From assembly GCA_937911965.1 (NCBI GenBank), contig CALDPL010000356.1, forward strand, positions 1-13,394: 13,394 nt of DNA. The letters are read 5' to 3'. This DNA comes from an uncultured Allomuricauda sp. Lineage in GTDB: Bacteria > Bacteroidota > Bacteroidia > Flavobacteriales > Flavobacteriaceae. Shown here piece after piece: positions 1 through 7,283 of the stretch. The translations under genes were made by a program, and so were the position numbers. The first letter of the stretch is position 1, and every line of letters begins with the position of its first letter. Below the pieces are notes generated by a model. The model was given only the letters and a program-made list of their open reading frames with translations. It was not told where the DNA came from and did no database searches.

Positions 1-726
1 TGTTATATGATCGCAGCGATCATCCTGCGTTTTGTCAAGATGAGGACCGCTGCATACCTGGGCCTTGGCCTGTTGGTGGCCTACCATCTGATCCTGATCG
101 GTTTCGGGGACCTCACCCTCGAGGGAAATGCGGTCCTGAAACTGGACCTCTGGTTGATGGGACGGGACCATATGTACCACGGGGAGGGCATCGCCTTCGA
201 TCCCGAGGGCCTGCTCAGTACCCTGCCCGCAGTGGTGAATGTGATCATCGGCTATATGGCGGGAAGGTTTATACAAAAACAGGGGCAGAACTTTGAATGC
301 GTGGCCAAACTGATGATGGCGGGCTTTGTCCTGGTCGTAGCCGCCTTTGCCTGGGACCTGCTGTTGCCCATCAACAAAAAACTCTGGACCTCCTCCTTTG
401 TGCTGCTCACCAGTGGCATCGACCTCTTTGTTTTGGGCCTTTTGGTCTATGTCCTGGACATGAAAAAAGCCAAGGGTTGGACCTATTTCTTTGAAGTGTT
501 TGGCAGGAACACCCTGTTCATCTATCTGCTTTCCATCCTTTTTGTCATTGTCCTCTTCACCATACAGGTCGATGGGGGCTCCATGTACGGATGGATCGCC
601 CGCAATGTTTTTATGTCCTGGGCCGGGCCCTATATGGGCTCCCTTCTCTTTGCCCTTTGGGTGATGCTCAGTTGTTGGACAGTGGGCTATTTTATGGACA
701 AAAGGGGAATCTATATAAAGGTTTAG
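1..726 (+). CDS. Membrane acyltransferase, heparan-alpha-glucosaminide N-acetyltransferase type (NagX/COG4299-like), 5' partial
   Basis: The frame is open from the first base, so the N-terminal part lies outside the window. The visible 241 codons end at TAG 724-726. They encode a strongly hydrophobic protein with about six membrane helices. A conserved-looking block around window residues 70-90 (GLLSTLPAVVNVIIGYMAGR) and a second block (KKLWTSSFVLLTSGID, about residues 126-141) are features I associate with the NagX/HGSNAT-like acyltransferases of Bacteroidota. These integral membrane proteins are thought to transfer acetyl groups to amino sugars, often next to GlcNAc or chitin catabolism genes. 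The catalytic His region of the family is N-terminal and cannot be seen, so activity and substrate are inferred. The gene is convergent with the minus-strand operon, only 4 bp from its last stop codon, with no clear terminator between. An alternative is another acyltransferase-3-like family such as OpgC. Confidence 0.75.
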   Translation, partial: CYMIAAIILRFVKMRTAAYLGLGLLVAYHLILIGFGDLTLEGNAVLKLDLWLMGRDHMYHGEGIAFDPEGLLSTLPAVVNVIIGYMAGRFIQKQGQNFECVAKLMMAGFVLVVAAFAWDLLLPINKKLWTSSFVLLTSGIDLFVLGLLVYVLDMKKAKGWTYFFEVFGRNTLFIYLLSILFVIVLFTIQVDGGSMYGWIARNVFMSWAGPYMGSLLFALWVMLSCWTVGYFMDKRGIYIKV

Positions 727-730
727 GGGC

Positions 731-1087
731 TCAACCGCTGAATTTGGATTTGTACCAGACCTTTTGGGCCTCCCTTTTCAAGAGCAGGAAACTGACCTTC
801 TCGGATAGGTCCACGGCATCCGATGCCTCGATTCCCAGGATGAGCTGTTCCGGGATATCCACCATATAGAGCAGGTTGAGGTAGTCGTGGAAACGTTCGA
901 GGATCAATTGGTAGATTTTCTCGTGCAGCAACTTTCGGAGTTCCATGGGATGGAGGTCCCCCTTGAGGTCCAAGGGCACGTTCGACCGTTGAAAATCCTT
1001 TTTCAATTGCTGCAACAGTGCAGGGTAGAGTCGCTCCTTTTGGACCTCCTCCAACAGTTCCTGGCTTTGATTGAATTTGGGCAGCAT
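731..1087 (-). CDS. Conserved-looking small protein of unknown function
   Basis: I do not recognise a domain. The 118-residue product is soluble, has no signal peptide or membrane helix, and is rich in Leu, Glu, Lys and Gln, suggesting a mostly alpha-helical fold. The N-terminal half is highly charged (LLEEVQKERLYPALLQQLKK), followed by a hydrophobic stretch near residues 70-90 (YLNLLYMVDIPEQLILGIEA). It starts at ATG 1087, 22 bp after the galE stop on the same strand, so it is very likely the last gene of the aminotransferase-galE operon. No better start lies within the gap. The long open frame at 723-1091 in another minus-strand phase is treated as a shadow because it is rich in Gly and Pro and has no fold-like pattern. 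Gene reality is fairly sure from operon position and amino-acid composition. Function is unknown. Confidence 0.7.
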   Translation of the reverse strand: MLPKFNQSQELLEEVQKERLYPALLQQLKKDFQRSNVPLDLKGDLHPMELRKLLHEKIYQLILERFHDYLNLLYMVDIPEQLILGIEASDAVDLSEKVSFLLLKREAQKVWYKSKFSG

Positions 1088-1109
1088 ACAATAGCTACGT
1101 AAAAAGCCC

Positions 1110-2147
1110 TCATTGGGATCGTTGCTCCCTTGAACTTTTTACTTTGAGCTCCCAATCCCATGCCGATTTCATGGCCTGGTCCAATGTGGACAGGGCCTTC
1201 CATCCCAGCACCTCATTGGCCTTTTTGGTATCGGCATAGGCTTGGACCACATCCCCTTCCCTGCGGCCCACGATCTTGTAGTTGAGCTTCTTGCCGGAGA
1301 CCCGCTCGAAACTGTGGATCACTTCCAGCACCGAACTCCCGGTACCGGTCCCCAGGTTGAACACCTCATAATTGGTGTTGTTCTTTCCCTCGAGCAGCCG
1401 TTGCAGGGCCATTACGTGGGCCTTGGCCAGGTCCACCACGTGGATATAGTCCCGGATGCAAGTGCCGTCCGGGGTGGGATAATCGTCCCCGAAGACCGAA
1501 AGTTCCTTTCGCAGGCCGATCCCGGTCTGGGTGATAAAGGGCACCAGGTTCTGGGGGACCCCCAGGGGAAGCTCCCCGATATGGGCAGAGGGATGGGCGC
1601 CAATGGGATTGAAATACCTCAGGGCTATGGCCTTGAGCTCCGGCATCACCCTACAGCTGTCCCGAATGATCTCCTCCCCGATCTGTTTGGTGTTCCCATA
1701 AGGGGACTCCGCAGGTTTGATCGGGGCCGATTCGGTGATCGGGAGGGTATCGGCCTGCCCGTATACCGTACAGGAGGAGCTGAAGATAAAGGCGGCCCCG
1801 CCCAACTTTTCCATTTCCTGCAACAAGTGGACCAACACCCCCAAATTGTTGTCGTAATAGAGCAGTGGTTTTTCCACACTCTCCCCAACGGCCTTGGAAG
1901 CTGCAAAGTGTATGAGCCCGTCCAGATCTGAATGCCTTTTAAAAAAGGCCTTTAGGGCGGCATGGTCCCGCAAATCGAATTCCTCAAAGAGGGGACGGAT
2001 GCCGGTTATGGCCGTGATCCCTCCCAACACCTCCACGGAAGTATTGGATAGATTGTCCACAATGACCACCTCATGGCCCTCGTTTTGCAGTTCCACTACC
2101 GTATGGGAACCGATAAACCCAAGCCCCCCGGTGACCAATATCTTCAT
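1110..2147 (-). CDS. galE: UDP-glucose 4-epimerase
   Basis: GalE interconverts UDP-glucose and UDP-galactose (often also the N-acetyl forms) in the cytoplasm, supplying sugars for LPS, exopolysaccharide and galactose use. The 345-residue product has the usual length for this extended SDR family. Visible hallmarks are the NAD-binding glycine motif TGGLGFIGS (residues 6-14, GxxGxxG), Asp31 at the end of the second strand (VIVDNLSN), FAASKAVGES near residue 81, the catalytic serine region SSSCTVYG (123-130) and the catalytic pair Tyr150 and Lys154 in SPYGNTK. It starts at ATG 2147, 7 bp after the stop of the upstream aminotransferase, and is followed after 22 bp by a small unknown gene, so the three are probably co-transcribed. 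The neighbouring KDO transferase and nucleotide-sugar aminotransferase point to envelope polysaccharide synthesis rather than a Leloir operon (no galK or galT is present). Confidence 0.95.
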   Translation of the reverse strand: MKILVTGGLGFIGSHTVVELQNEGHEVVIVDNLSNTSVEVLGGITAITGIRPLFEEFDLRDHAALKAFFKRHSDLDGLIHFAASKAVGESVEKPLLYYDNNLGVLVHLLQEMEKLGGAAFIFSSSCTVYGQADTLPITESAPIKPAESPYGNTKQIGEEIIRDSCRVMPELKAIALRYFNPIGAHPSAHIGELPLGVPQNLVPFITQTGIGLRKELSVFGDDYPTPDGTCIRDYIHVVDLAKAHVMALQRLLEGKNNTNYEVFNLGTGTGSSVLEVIHSFERVSGKKLNYKIVGRREGDVVQAYADTKKANEVLGWKALSTLDQAMKSAWDWELKVKSSREQRSQ

Positions 2148-2154
2148 TTGTCCT

Positions 2155-3285
2155 TTATTTTTGGTTTAGAAAATTGATGATCAGCCCGGAGATATGTTCG
2201 ATCTGCCGGTCGTCCAGTTCGGTGTGCATGGGAAGGGAGATCACTTCCCGGACCAATTGGTTGGTCACCACAAAATCCTCCTCCCTGTACCGCTCGTCCC
2301 TATAGGCCTTCTGCCGGTGCAGGGGAACCGGATAGTACACCCCACAGGGGACCCGGTTCGCCGCAAAGTGCTCGACCAGGGCATCCCGTTTTCCGTTGGT
2401 GATCCTCAGGGTGAACTGGTGGAACACATGACTGTCCCCCACAATTTTGGGAAGGACGATATGCTCCTGTCCGCCAAGGGCGGCTGCATATTTGTCCGCG
2501 GCCTCCCTCCGTTTGGCATTGTAGCGGTCCAAATGGGGAAGCTTTGCACGCAGCACCACGGCCTGCAGGGAATCCAGCCGGGAATTCACCCCGACCACAT
2601 CGTGATAGTATCTTTGGTACATGCCGTGGTTCACAATTCCCCGTATGCGGTGGGCCAAATCGTCATCATTGGTGAAAATGGCGCCCCCGTCCCCATAGCA
2701 ACCCAGGTTCTTGGATGGGAAGAAGGAAGTGGCCGAAGCATGGCCCATGGTCCCGGCCTGCTGTGGGCGACGGGTCTTGGAGGCATAGGTGGCCCCAATG
2801 GCCTGCGCGTTGTCCTCTATGACAAAGAGATCGTGTCTTCCGGCCAGCTCCAAAAGAGCATCCATATCGGCACATTGCCCGAAAAGGTGGACCGGTACTA
2901 TGGCCCTGGTCCTGGGGGTAATGGCCCGCTCGACAGCGGCCACATCGATGTTGAAACTGTCGGGGTCCACATCCACCAATACCGGGACCAACCCCAAAAG
3001 GGCGATCACCTCCACGGTGGCGGCAAAGGTGAAATCGGCGGTGATCACCTCGTCCCCGGGCTTCAGCCCGAGGCCCATCATACAGATCTGGAGCGCGTCG
3101 GTCCCATTGGCACAGGGTATCACGTGTTTGGCCCCGGAATAGGCCTCCAATTCCCTTTGGAAGGCATGGACCTGGGGCCCGTTAATGAATGCCGAGGATT
3201 CCAGGACCTCGGCCATCCCTTGGGCCACTTGCTCCCTGATTTCCTCGTACTGACCCTTGAGGTCGACCATCTGTATTTTTTTCAT
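2155..3285 (-). CDS. DegT/DnrJ/EryC1/StrS family PLP aminotransferase (nucleotide-sugar aminotransferase, WbpE-like)
   Basis: Members of this family transfer an amino group, usually from glutamate, to a keto-sugar nucleotide, making amino sugars for LPS or O-antigen. The 376-residue length fits. Visible motifs are NGTDAL (60-65) that holds the PLP phosphate, the TADFTFAAT segment (82-90), VIEDNAQAIG (155-164) with the Asp and Gln contacting the cofactor, and the Schiff-base lysine Lys192 in FFPSKNLGCYGDGGA. The N-terminal MVDLKGQYEEI resembles the WbpE/WlbC type that acts on UDP-3-keto-GlcNAcA. No matching dehydrogenase or acetyltransferase is in the window, so the exact substrate is open. 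It starts at ATG 3285, is the first gene of the operon with galE, and is divergent from waaA across an 88-bp gap. Confidence 0.88.
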   Translation of the reverse strand: MKKIQMVDLKGQYEEIREQVAQGMAEVLESSAFINGPQVHAFQRELEAYSGAKHVIPCANGTDALQICMMGLGLKPGDEVITADFTFAATVEVIALLGLVPVLVDVDPDSFNIDVAAVERAITPRTRAIVPVHLFGQCADMDALLELAGRHDLFVIEDNAQAIGATYASKTRRPQQAGTMGHASATSFFPSKNLGCYGDGGAIFTNDDDLAHRIRGIVNHGMYQRYYHDVVGVNSRLDSLQAVVLRAKLPHLDRYNAKRREAADKYAAALGGQEHIVLPKIVGDSHVFHQFTLRITNGKRDALVEHFAANRVPCGVYYPVPLHRQKAYRDERYREEDFVVTNQLVREVISLPMHTELDDRQIEHISGLIINFLNQK

Positions 3286-3302
3286 CCGCTGATATTATCG
3301 GC

Positions 3303-3310
3303 CAAAATTA
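3303..3310 (-). promoter_or_regulatory. Candidate -7 element of the aminotransferase-galE operon
   Basis: Read on the minus strand the bases are TAATTTTG, a full match to the Bacteroidota -7 consensus TAnnTTTG. It lies 18 nt before the ATG, giving an inferred leader of about 13 nt. No TTG is seen at the usual -33 distance, so the call rests on the -7 element and position. Confidence 0.45.
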
Positions 3311-3350
3311 AGAAATTAAGCTTCCATAATGTCCTCTTGCCGAAAGAATG

Positions 3351-3358
3351 TATTTTAG
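3351..3358 (+). promoter_or_regulatory. Weak candidate -7 element for waaA
   Basis: TATTTTAG matches TAnnTTTG at five of the six defined positions and lies 16 nt before the TTG start codon. There is no convincing -33 TTG. The divergent 88-bp region 3286-3373 must hold promoters for both directions, and this is the best plus-strand candidate I see. Confidence 0.3.
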
Positions 3359-3373
3359 CAAAAATTCAATTCC

Positions 3374-4609
3374 TTGCGTTTCATCTACAACATCCTGACC
3401 CAACTCTCCTGGTTTGTCCTGCAGGGAATCGCATCCTTCAGACCCAAGATTGGGCGCTTTGTGAAGGGCCGAAAACAGAGTTTTTCACTTTTGGAAGGGG
3501 GCCTGTCCCCAAAGGGGCGTACCCTCTGGATGCACGTGGCCTCCCTGGGGGAATACGAACAGGGGCTGCCCATCTTGGAGGGCCTGCGAGGCAACTATCC
3601 GGACCATCAAATCCTGCTCACTTTTTTTTCCCCGTCGGGCTATGAGGTAAAAAAGGATGCCCCCCTGGCCGACCTGGTGGCCTACCTTCCCATGGATACC
3701 TTGGCCAACAGCAGGAAATTCCTGGATCTGGTACGGCCGGAACTGGCCCTGTTCATCAAATATGAGATCTGGCCCAACTACCTCAGGGAACTCCAAAAAA
3801 GAAAGATTCCCACCCTTTTGGCCTCGGCCCGGTTTTCCGGAAGGCAGATCTATTTCAGATCCTATGGGGGCTTTATGCGCAAAAGTCTGGAGGCCTTCAC
3901 CCATTTCTTTGTGCAGGACCGGGATTCGGTGGAACTGTTGGAAGGGCTGGGTCACCGGAATGTGACCCTGGGCGGGGACAGTCGCTTTGACCGGGTGATG
4001 AAGATCGCCAAAGCGGACAACCGACTGGATTTCATGGATTCCTTCAAGGGAGCCTGTTTCACCTTGGTGGCCGGCAGCAGCTGGGCCGAGGACGAACAGC
4101 TCTTGATTCCCTACATCAATGGCTGCGGGGATGGGATCAAATTCGTCATCGCCCCCCATGAGATCAAGGAGGAACATATCGCCAAAATCGAACAGAGTCT
4201 TGAAAAAAGCAGCCTGCGCTATTCCCAAAGGGAGGACAGGGCGTTGGAGGGGGTACAGGTATTGATCTTGGATACCATTGGCCTGTTGAACAAAGTCTAC
4301 AGTTATGCGGATGTGGCCTATGTGGGCGGGGGCTTTGCCACCGGCCTGCACAATACCCTGGAGCCGGCCGTGCACGGGATACCCGTAATCATCGGTCCCC
4401 GATACCAGGGGTTCCGGGAAGCGGTGGATCTGGTGCGCCTTGGGGGCCTGCTGCCGGTGGGGGACCAAGGGGAATTCACATCGGTCCTGGACCGGTTGCG
4501 GGAAGGGCCCGATCTTATGGAACGCCTGGGCCGTATCAACCAAAACTATATCAATGCCCATACCGGGGCGACCCGGCGGATCTTGGATTATATCGGCCAA
4601 GTCCTGTAA
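3374..4609 (+). CDS. waaA: 3-deoxy-D-manno-octulosonic acid (KDO) transferase, TTG start
   Basis: WaaA (KdtA) transfers KDO from CMP-KDO to the lipid A precursor at the inner face of the cytoplasmic membrane, joining lipid A to the LPS core. The 411-residue product has the family's N-terminal hydrophobic anchor, the segment TLWMHVASLGEYEQG with Glu60 at the position of the catalytic glutamate, FIKYEIWPNYL in the first Rossmann half, and C-terminal AYVGGGFATGLHNTLEPAVHG followed by GPRYQGFREA that binds the CMP moiety. The start is TTG at 3374. An in-frame TAG at 3356-3358 leaves no upstream alternative, and the protein start MRFIYNI matches how flavobacterial homologues usually begin. It is divergent from the aminotransferase-galE operon and 29 bp before a sugar porter on the same strand, probably one transcript. 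Confidence 0.93.
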   Translation: MRFIYNILTQLSWFVLQGIASFRPKIGRFVKGRKQSFSLLEGGLSPKGRTLWMHVASLGEYEQGLPILEGLRGNYPDHQILLTFFSPSGYEVKKDAPLADLVAYLPMDTLANSRKFLDLVRPELALFIKYEIWPNYLRELQKRKIPTLLASARFSGRQIYFRSYGGFMRKSLEAFTHFFVQDRDSVELLEGLGHRNVTLGGDSRFDRVMKIAKADNRLDFMDSFKGACFTLVAGSSWAEDEQLLIPYINGCGDGIKFVIAPHEIKEEHIAKIEQSLEKSSLRYSQREDRALEGVQVLILDTIGLLNKVYSYADVAYVGGGFATGLHNTLEPAVHGIPVIIGPRYQGFREAVDLVRLGGLLPVGDQGEFTSVLDRLREGPDLMERLGRINQNYINAHTGATRRILDYIGQVL

Positions 4610-4638
4610 ATTCCATATTTTTAACAAAACCAACCAAT

Positions 4639-6024
4639 ATGGACCGGAATCTTTTCAGAATTTCCCTGACCGCGGCCCTGGCCGGCTTTTTGTTCGGATT
4701 TGACACCGTGGTGATCTCAGGGGCCAACCAACCGATCAAGGAACTTTGGGGCACCAATTGGTTCCTCGGGGATTCGGTGTTCACCTTCCACGGTATCTTT
4801 ATCATGTCCATGGCCCTTTGGGGCACCGTAATGGGATCCCTTCTCGGGGGGATTCCCACCGAAAGCTTGGGCCGAAAAAAAACCCTGTTATGGATCGGGA
4901 TCCTCTACTTTGTTTCGGCCGTGGGAACGGCCCCGGAGGCCTACAGTTTTTCCTTCTTCCGATTTATCGGGGGGATCGGGGTGGGCGCCTCCTCGGTGGC
5001 CGCACCCATCTATATCTCTGAGATATCCGGCCACTCCACCCGGGGCAGGTTGACCGCCCTCTATCAGTTCAACATAGTCTTTGGGATCCTGTTGGCCTTC
5101 ATATCGAATTATATCATAGGACAGCTGTTCCAACAGCAGGTCGCCTGGCGCTGGATGCTCGGCGTGGAGGCCTTGCCCGCCCTGATCTATACCCTGTTGG
5201 TGTTCCGGTTGCCCAACAGTCCCAGATGGCTGGCGATGAAGGGGCGGGAAGACATCCTGGTGATCCGTTCCATGTCCCTTTTGGGCATAGCCCGGGACCG
5301 GGCCCTGATCCAATTGGAAGAAATCAAACTCAACTTAAGGCAAGGGGTGGACAAACAAAGGGAAAACCTCTTTTCGGGCAAATACAACAAATCCTTGATG
5401 TTGGCCTTTTTCATCGCCTTCTTCAATCAGCTCTCGGGAATTAATTTCATCCTATATTACGCCCCCGAAATCTTGGAACGCGCAGGTTATGGCAGTGGGG
5501 AATCCCTGTTGAGCTCCATTTCCATAGGCCTGGTGAATTTGATCTTCACCTTTGTTGGAATCTCCCTGATCGATAGGATGGGCCGCAAACAATTGATGGT
5601 CCTGGGATCCATTGGATATATCATCAGCCTCTCCATGGTGGCCTGGTGCTTCCATTCGGTGGCACACCCCACCCTTCTGTTGGTTTTCATCCTCTTGTTC
5701 ATCGCCTCCCACGCCATTGGACAGGGCACGGTGATCTGGGTGTTCATCGCGGAGGTGTTCCCCAACCGGGTACGCTCCTATGGGCAATCCTGGGGAACGG
5801 GGACCCACTGGGTGTTCGCGGCCCTTATCACCCTGCTGACCCCCACTTTTTTGGATGCGGAGATCGGTCTGTTCAGGGACAACCCATGGCCCATTTTTGT
5901 CTTCTTTGCCCTGATGATGGTCCTGCAACTCCTATGGGTGATCTTCGCAATGCCGGAGACCAAGGGAATCTCCCTGGAGGAATTGGGCAGGCTGATCGGC
6001 GGAAAAAAACAAAGGAAGCCCTGA
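4639..6024 (+). CDS. Sugar porter family MFS transporter
   Basis: This is a 12-helix inner-membrane permease of the XylE/GalP/GLUT type that imports a monosaccharide, probably by proton symport. The 461-residue length is typical. Visible signatures are FLFGFDTVVISGA in helix 1, the cytoplasmic loop GRKK (78-81) after helix 2, RFIGGIGVGASSVAAPIYISE in helix 4, PNSPRWL where the family usually has PESPRWL, QLSGINFILYYAPEI from about residue 264 (the QxxGIN sugar-contact motif of helix 7), DRMGRKQL in the second-half loop, AEVFPNRVRSYGQS, and the C-terminal PETKG. The substrate cannot be read from the sequence; glucose, xylose or galactose are all possible. It follows waaA by 29 bp and is probably co-transcribed with it. 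The ROK kinase at 8260-9231 could phosphorylate an imported hexose, although it is not in the same operon. Confidence 0.92.
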   Translation: MDRNLFRISLTAALAGFLFGFDTVVISGANQPIKELWGTNWFLGDSVFTFHGIFIMSMALWGTVMGSLLGGIPTESLGRKKTLLWIGILYFVSAVGTAPEAYSFSFFRFIGGIGVGASSVAAPIYISEISGHSTRGRLTALYQFNIVFGILLAFISNYIIGQLFQQQVAWRWMLGVEALPALIYTLLVFRLPNSPRWLAMKGREDILVIRSMSLLGIARDRALIQLEEIKLNLRQGVDKQRENLFSGKYNKSLMLAFFIAFFNQLSGINFILYYAPEILERAGYGSGESLLSSISIGLVNLIFTFVGISLIDRMGRKQLMVLGSIGYIISLSMVAWCFHSVAHPTLLLVFILLFIASHAIGQGTVIWVFIAEVFPNRVRSYGQSWGTGTHWVFAALITLLTPTFLDAEIGLFRDNPWPIFVFFALMMVLQLLWVIFAMPETKGISLEELGRLIGGKKQRKP

Positions 6025-6111
6025 TTAAAAAATCGGGGGCCCTGTTGAATTTACACTTCCCTGGTACAAAATATGCGAATAATTGCGTAACTTCATTGAA
6101 ATTACACGATT

Positions 6112-6258
6112 ATGGCGGAAGAAATTACATTTGGCAACCGGTTGATGGTCGGTTTTCTGCGCGTACTGGTATTTGTGTTGATCCTGATTTTGATCGCGAT
6201 CCCCCTCTTTATCCTTTTGGATCTGGTCGGGGTCTTGGAAGCCATCGGCCTCTCTTAA
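6112..6258 (+). CDS. Small single-helix membrane protein (48 aa), unknown function
   Basis: An ATG at 6112 opens 48 codons ending in TAA 6256-6258. The protein has a short charged or polar N-terminus (MAEEITFGNR), then one long hydrophobic helix from about residue 11 to 40 (core LVFVLILILIAIPLFILL) and a short acidic tail. The one-helix layout and codon use like the neighbours argue for a real gene. It lies 87 bp after the MFS stop on the same strand. Its stop overlaps that of the convergent lipoprotein gene by two bases, which is the sort of tight packing seen between genuine genes. No clear -7 element is seen in 6025-6111, so it may be read through from the MFS gene. Function is unknown. 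I do not recognise the family. Confidence 0.6.
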   Translation: MAEEITFGNRLMVGFLRVLVFVLILILIAIPLFILLDLVGVLEAIGLS

Positions 6259-6884
6259 AAGATCACGTCATCCTCTTCCATGGCCCCACGGATCAGGGCG
6301 ATATAGGAATCCATGACCTTATCCGTGTCCATGGGTTCCACCAGGTCGATATTTCCCCTCCAGACCAGTTCCCGTTCCTTGCCCACACAGATACAATAGA
6401 GGGAGGTCTCCAAATGGAAGAGATCATATTCCTGTCCGATCTTGGGATCGTAATAGATTTCCTGGTGTTCCAAATAGTCGGTGCTGAAGGTATCAAAGGC
6501 CCGATCGATATCGGCAACGCTTTCCCTTAGGGTCACCCGATGGCCCATCCCGATCAGCTTGGTCAAAAGTATGGCGTCGAAGTCCCTGTCGATCAACAGT
6601 TCCATGGCATCCTCCAATTCCTCTTCGGAACGTTGGGCCGAGGTGAAGGCCAAATCGAAGACATCCATGCTGCGCACGGCCTCCACCCCTTCCCTCTTGA
6701 ACTGCTCGACCAAACGGCTCTCGAATTCCAAACGGAGCTGTCGGTCCTGGGCCATGCCCACCACAAGCACCTGTTTGGCATCGAAGATCACATAGTCCGG
6801 ATTCTTCCAACTACCCACCAGTTTGGTGCCGGCGCATCCCGCCAAGATAAGGAGGGCAATGATAAGGATCGTTTTTCGGTTCAA
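6255..6884 (-). CDS. Putative lipoprotein, DUF4136-like
   Basis: The 209-residue product begins with a lipoprotein signal peptide: basic MNRK, a hydrophobic core (TILIIALLILA) and the lipobox LAGC with the acylated cysteine at residue 17. Ala18 and Gly19 follow, giving no obvious inner-membrane retention signal. The mature part starts GTKLVGSWKNPDY and continues with a VLVVGMAQDRQLRLEFESRLVEQF segment. I associate this pattern with Bacteroidota lipoproteins of unknown function near DUF4136, with a strand, a helix, and then a long acidic middle. The role is unknown. It lies 34 bp after the HPF gene on the same strand and is most likely the last gene of the usp-hpf-lipoprotein operon, which suggests a link to stress or slow growth. 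Its 3' end overlaps the convergent 48-residue membrane protein gene. Confidence 0.85.
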   Translation of the reverse strand: MNRKTILIIALLILAGCAGTKLVGSWKNPDYVIFDAKQVLVVGMAQDRQLRLEFESRLVEQFKREGVEAVRSMDVFDLAFTSAQRSEEELEDAMELLIDRDFDAILLTKLIGMGHRVTLRESVADIDRAFDTFSTDYLEHQEIYYDPKIGQEYDLFHLETSLYCICVGKERELVWRGNIDLVEPMDTDKVMDSYIALIRGAMEEDDVIF

Positions 6885-6918
6885 AGGGTGGTCGATTGGA
6901 TCGTTGATGCCACAAATA

Positions 6919-7230
6919 TCATACTTTCAGGCCACGGGAACCAAAACTTGCCTGTCTTTTTTCCAGTTGTCGTTTCAGGTCGTCCACACTTTCGGCCATG
7001 GATTTCTCGAAATCGTCCGAATTGGAACTGGCAAAAAGGGCGGGTCCCGGACCGTGGAGCTCGATTTCACAGACCTTGTCCTCCCCTTTGGAGTCGTTTT
7101 CGATCTTAAAGACCACTCGGGCCCGGATCAACCAATCGTATTTTTTCTCCAGGGCATCCAATTTCCGTTTCAACAATTGGGTCATGGCCTCACTGCTTTT
7201 CATTTTTAGATACTGCACTTGGATTTCCAT
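6919..7230 (-). CDS. Ribosome hibernation promoting factor, HPF/RaiA family (short form)
   Basis: HPF-family proteins bind the small ribosomal subunit in the decoding channel and inactivate or dimerise ribosomes during stationary phase or energy stress. The product is 103 residues if it starts at ATG 7230 (MEIQVQYLKMKSSEAM), which fits the usual family opening of a beta strand right after Met. Then come a helix with KRKLDALEKKYDWLIRA, strands with RVVFKIEN and CEIELHGPGPALFASSNSDDFEKSM, and a final helix with DDLKRQLEKRQA. That is the beta-alpha-beta-beta-beta-alpha fold of short HPF, and there is no long-form C-terminal domain. A nine-codon longer form from TTG 7257 is open but less likely. 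It follows the usp gene by 53 bp and precedes the lipoprotein by 34 bp. The joint operon with a universal stress protein behind a Crp/Fnr-like site supports a dormancy role. Confidence 0.85.
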   Translation of the reverse strand: MEIQVQYLKMKSSEAMTQLLKRKLDALEKKYDWLIRARVVFKIENDSKGEDKVCEIELHGPGPALFASSNSDDFEKSMAESVDDLKRQLEKRQASFGSRGLKV

Positions 7231-7283
7231 AGTATATGATTTTTGAATATTCGACAATAATGAACCGCTCCCAAAGGTTGGAC

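Noticed and set aside
2194..3645. A 483-codon open frame on the plus strand antisense to the aminotransferase gene and running into waaA
   Set aside because: It is opposite a clear aminotransferase with all motifs, its translation is rich in Gly, Pro, His and Val without any fold-like pattern, and long antisense frames are expected in GC-rich genes.
3485..4633. A 382-codon minus-strand open frame opposite waaA
   Set aside because: Shadow of the waaA coding frame. No recognisable motifs, and waaA is well supported on the plus strand.
6919..7257. Longer form of the HPF gene starting at TTG 7257
   Set aside because: The nine extra residues (MSNIQKSYT) precede the ATG at which HPF family members normally begin, and the start would be TTG; ATG 7230 is preferred.
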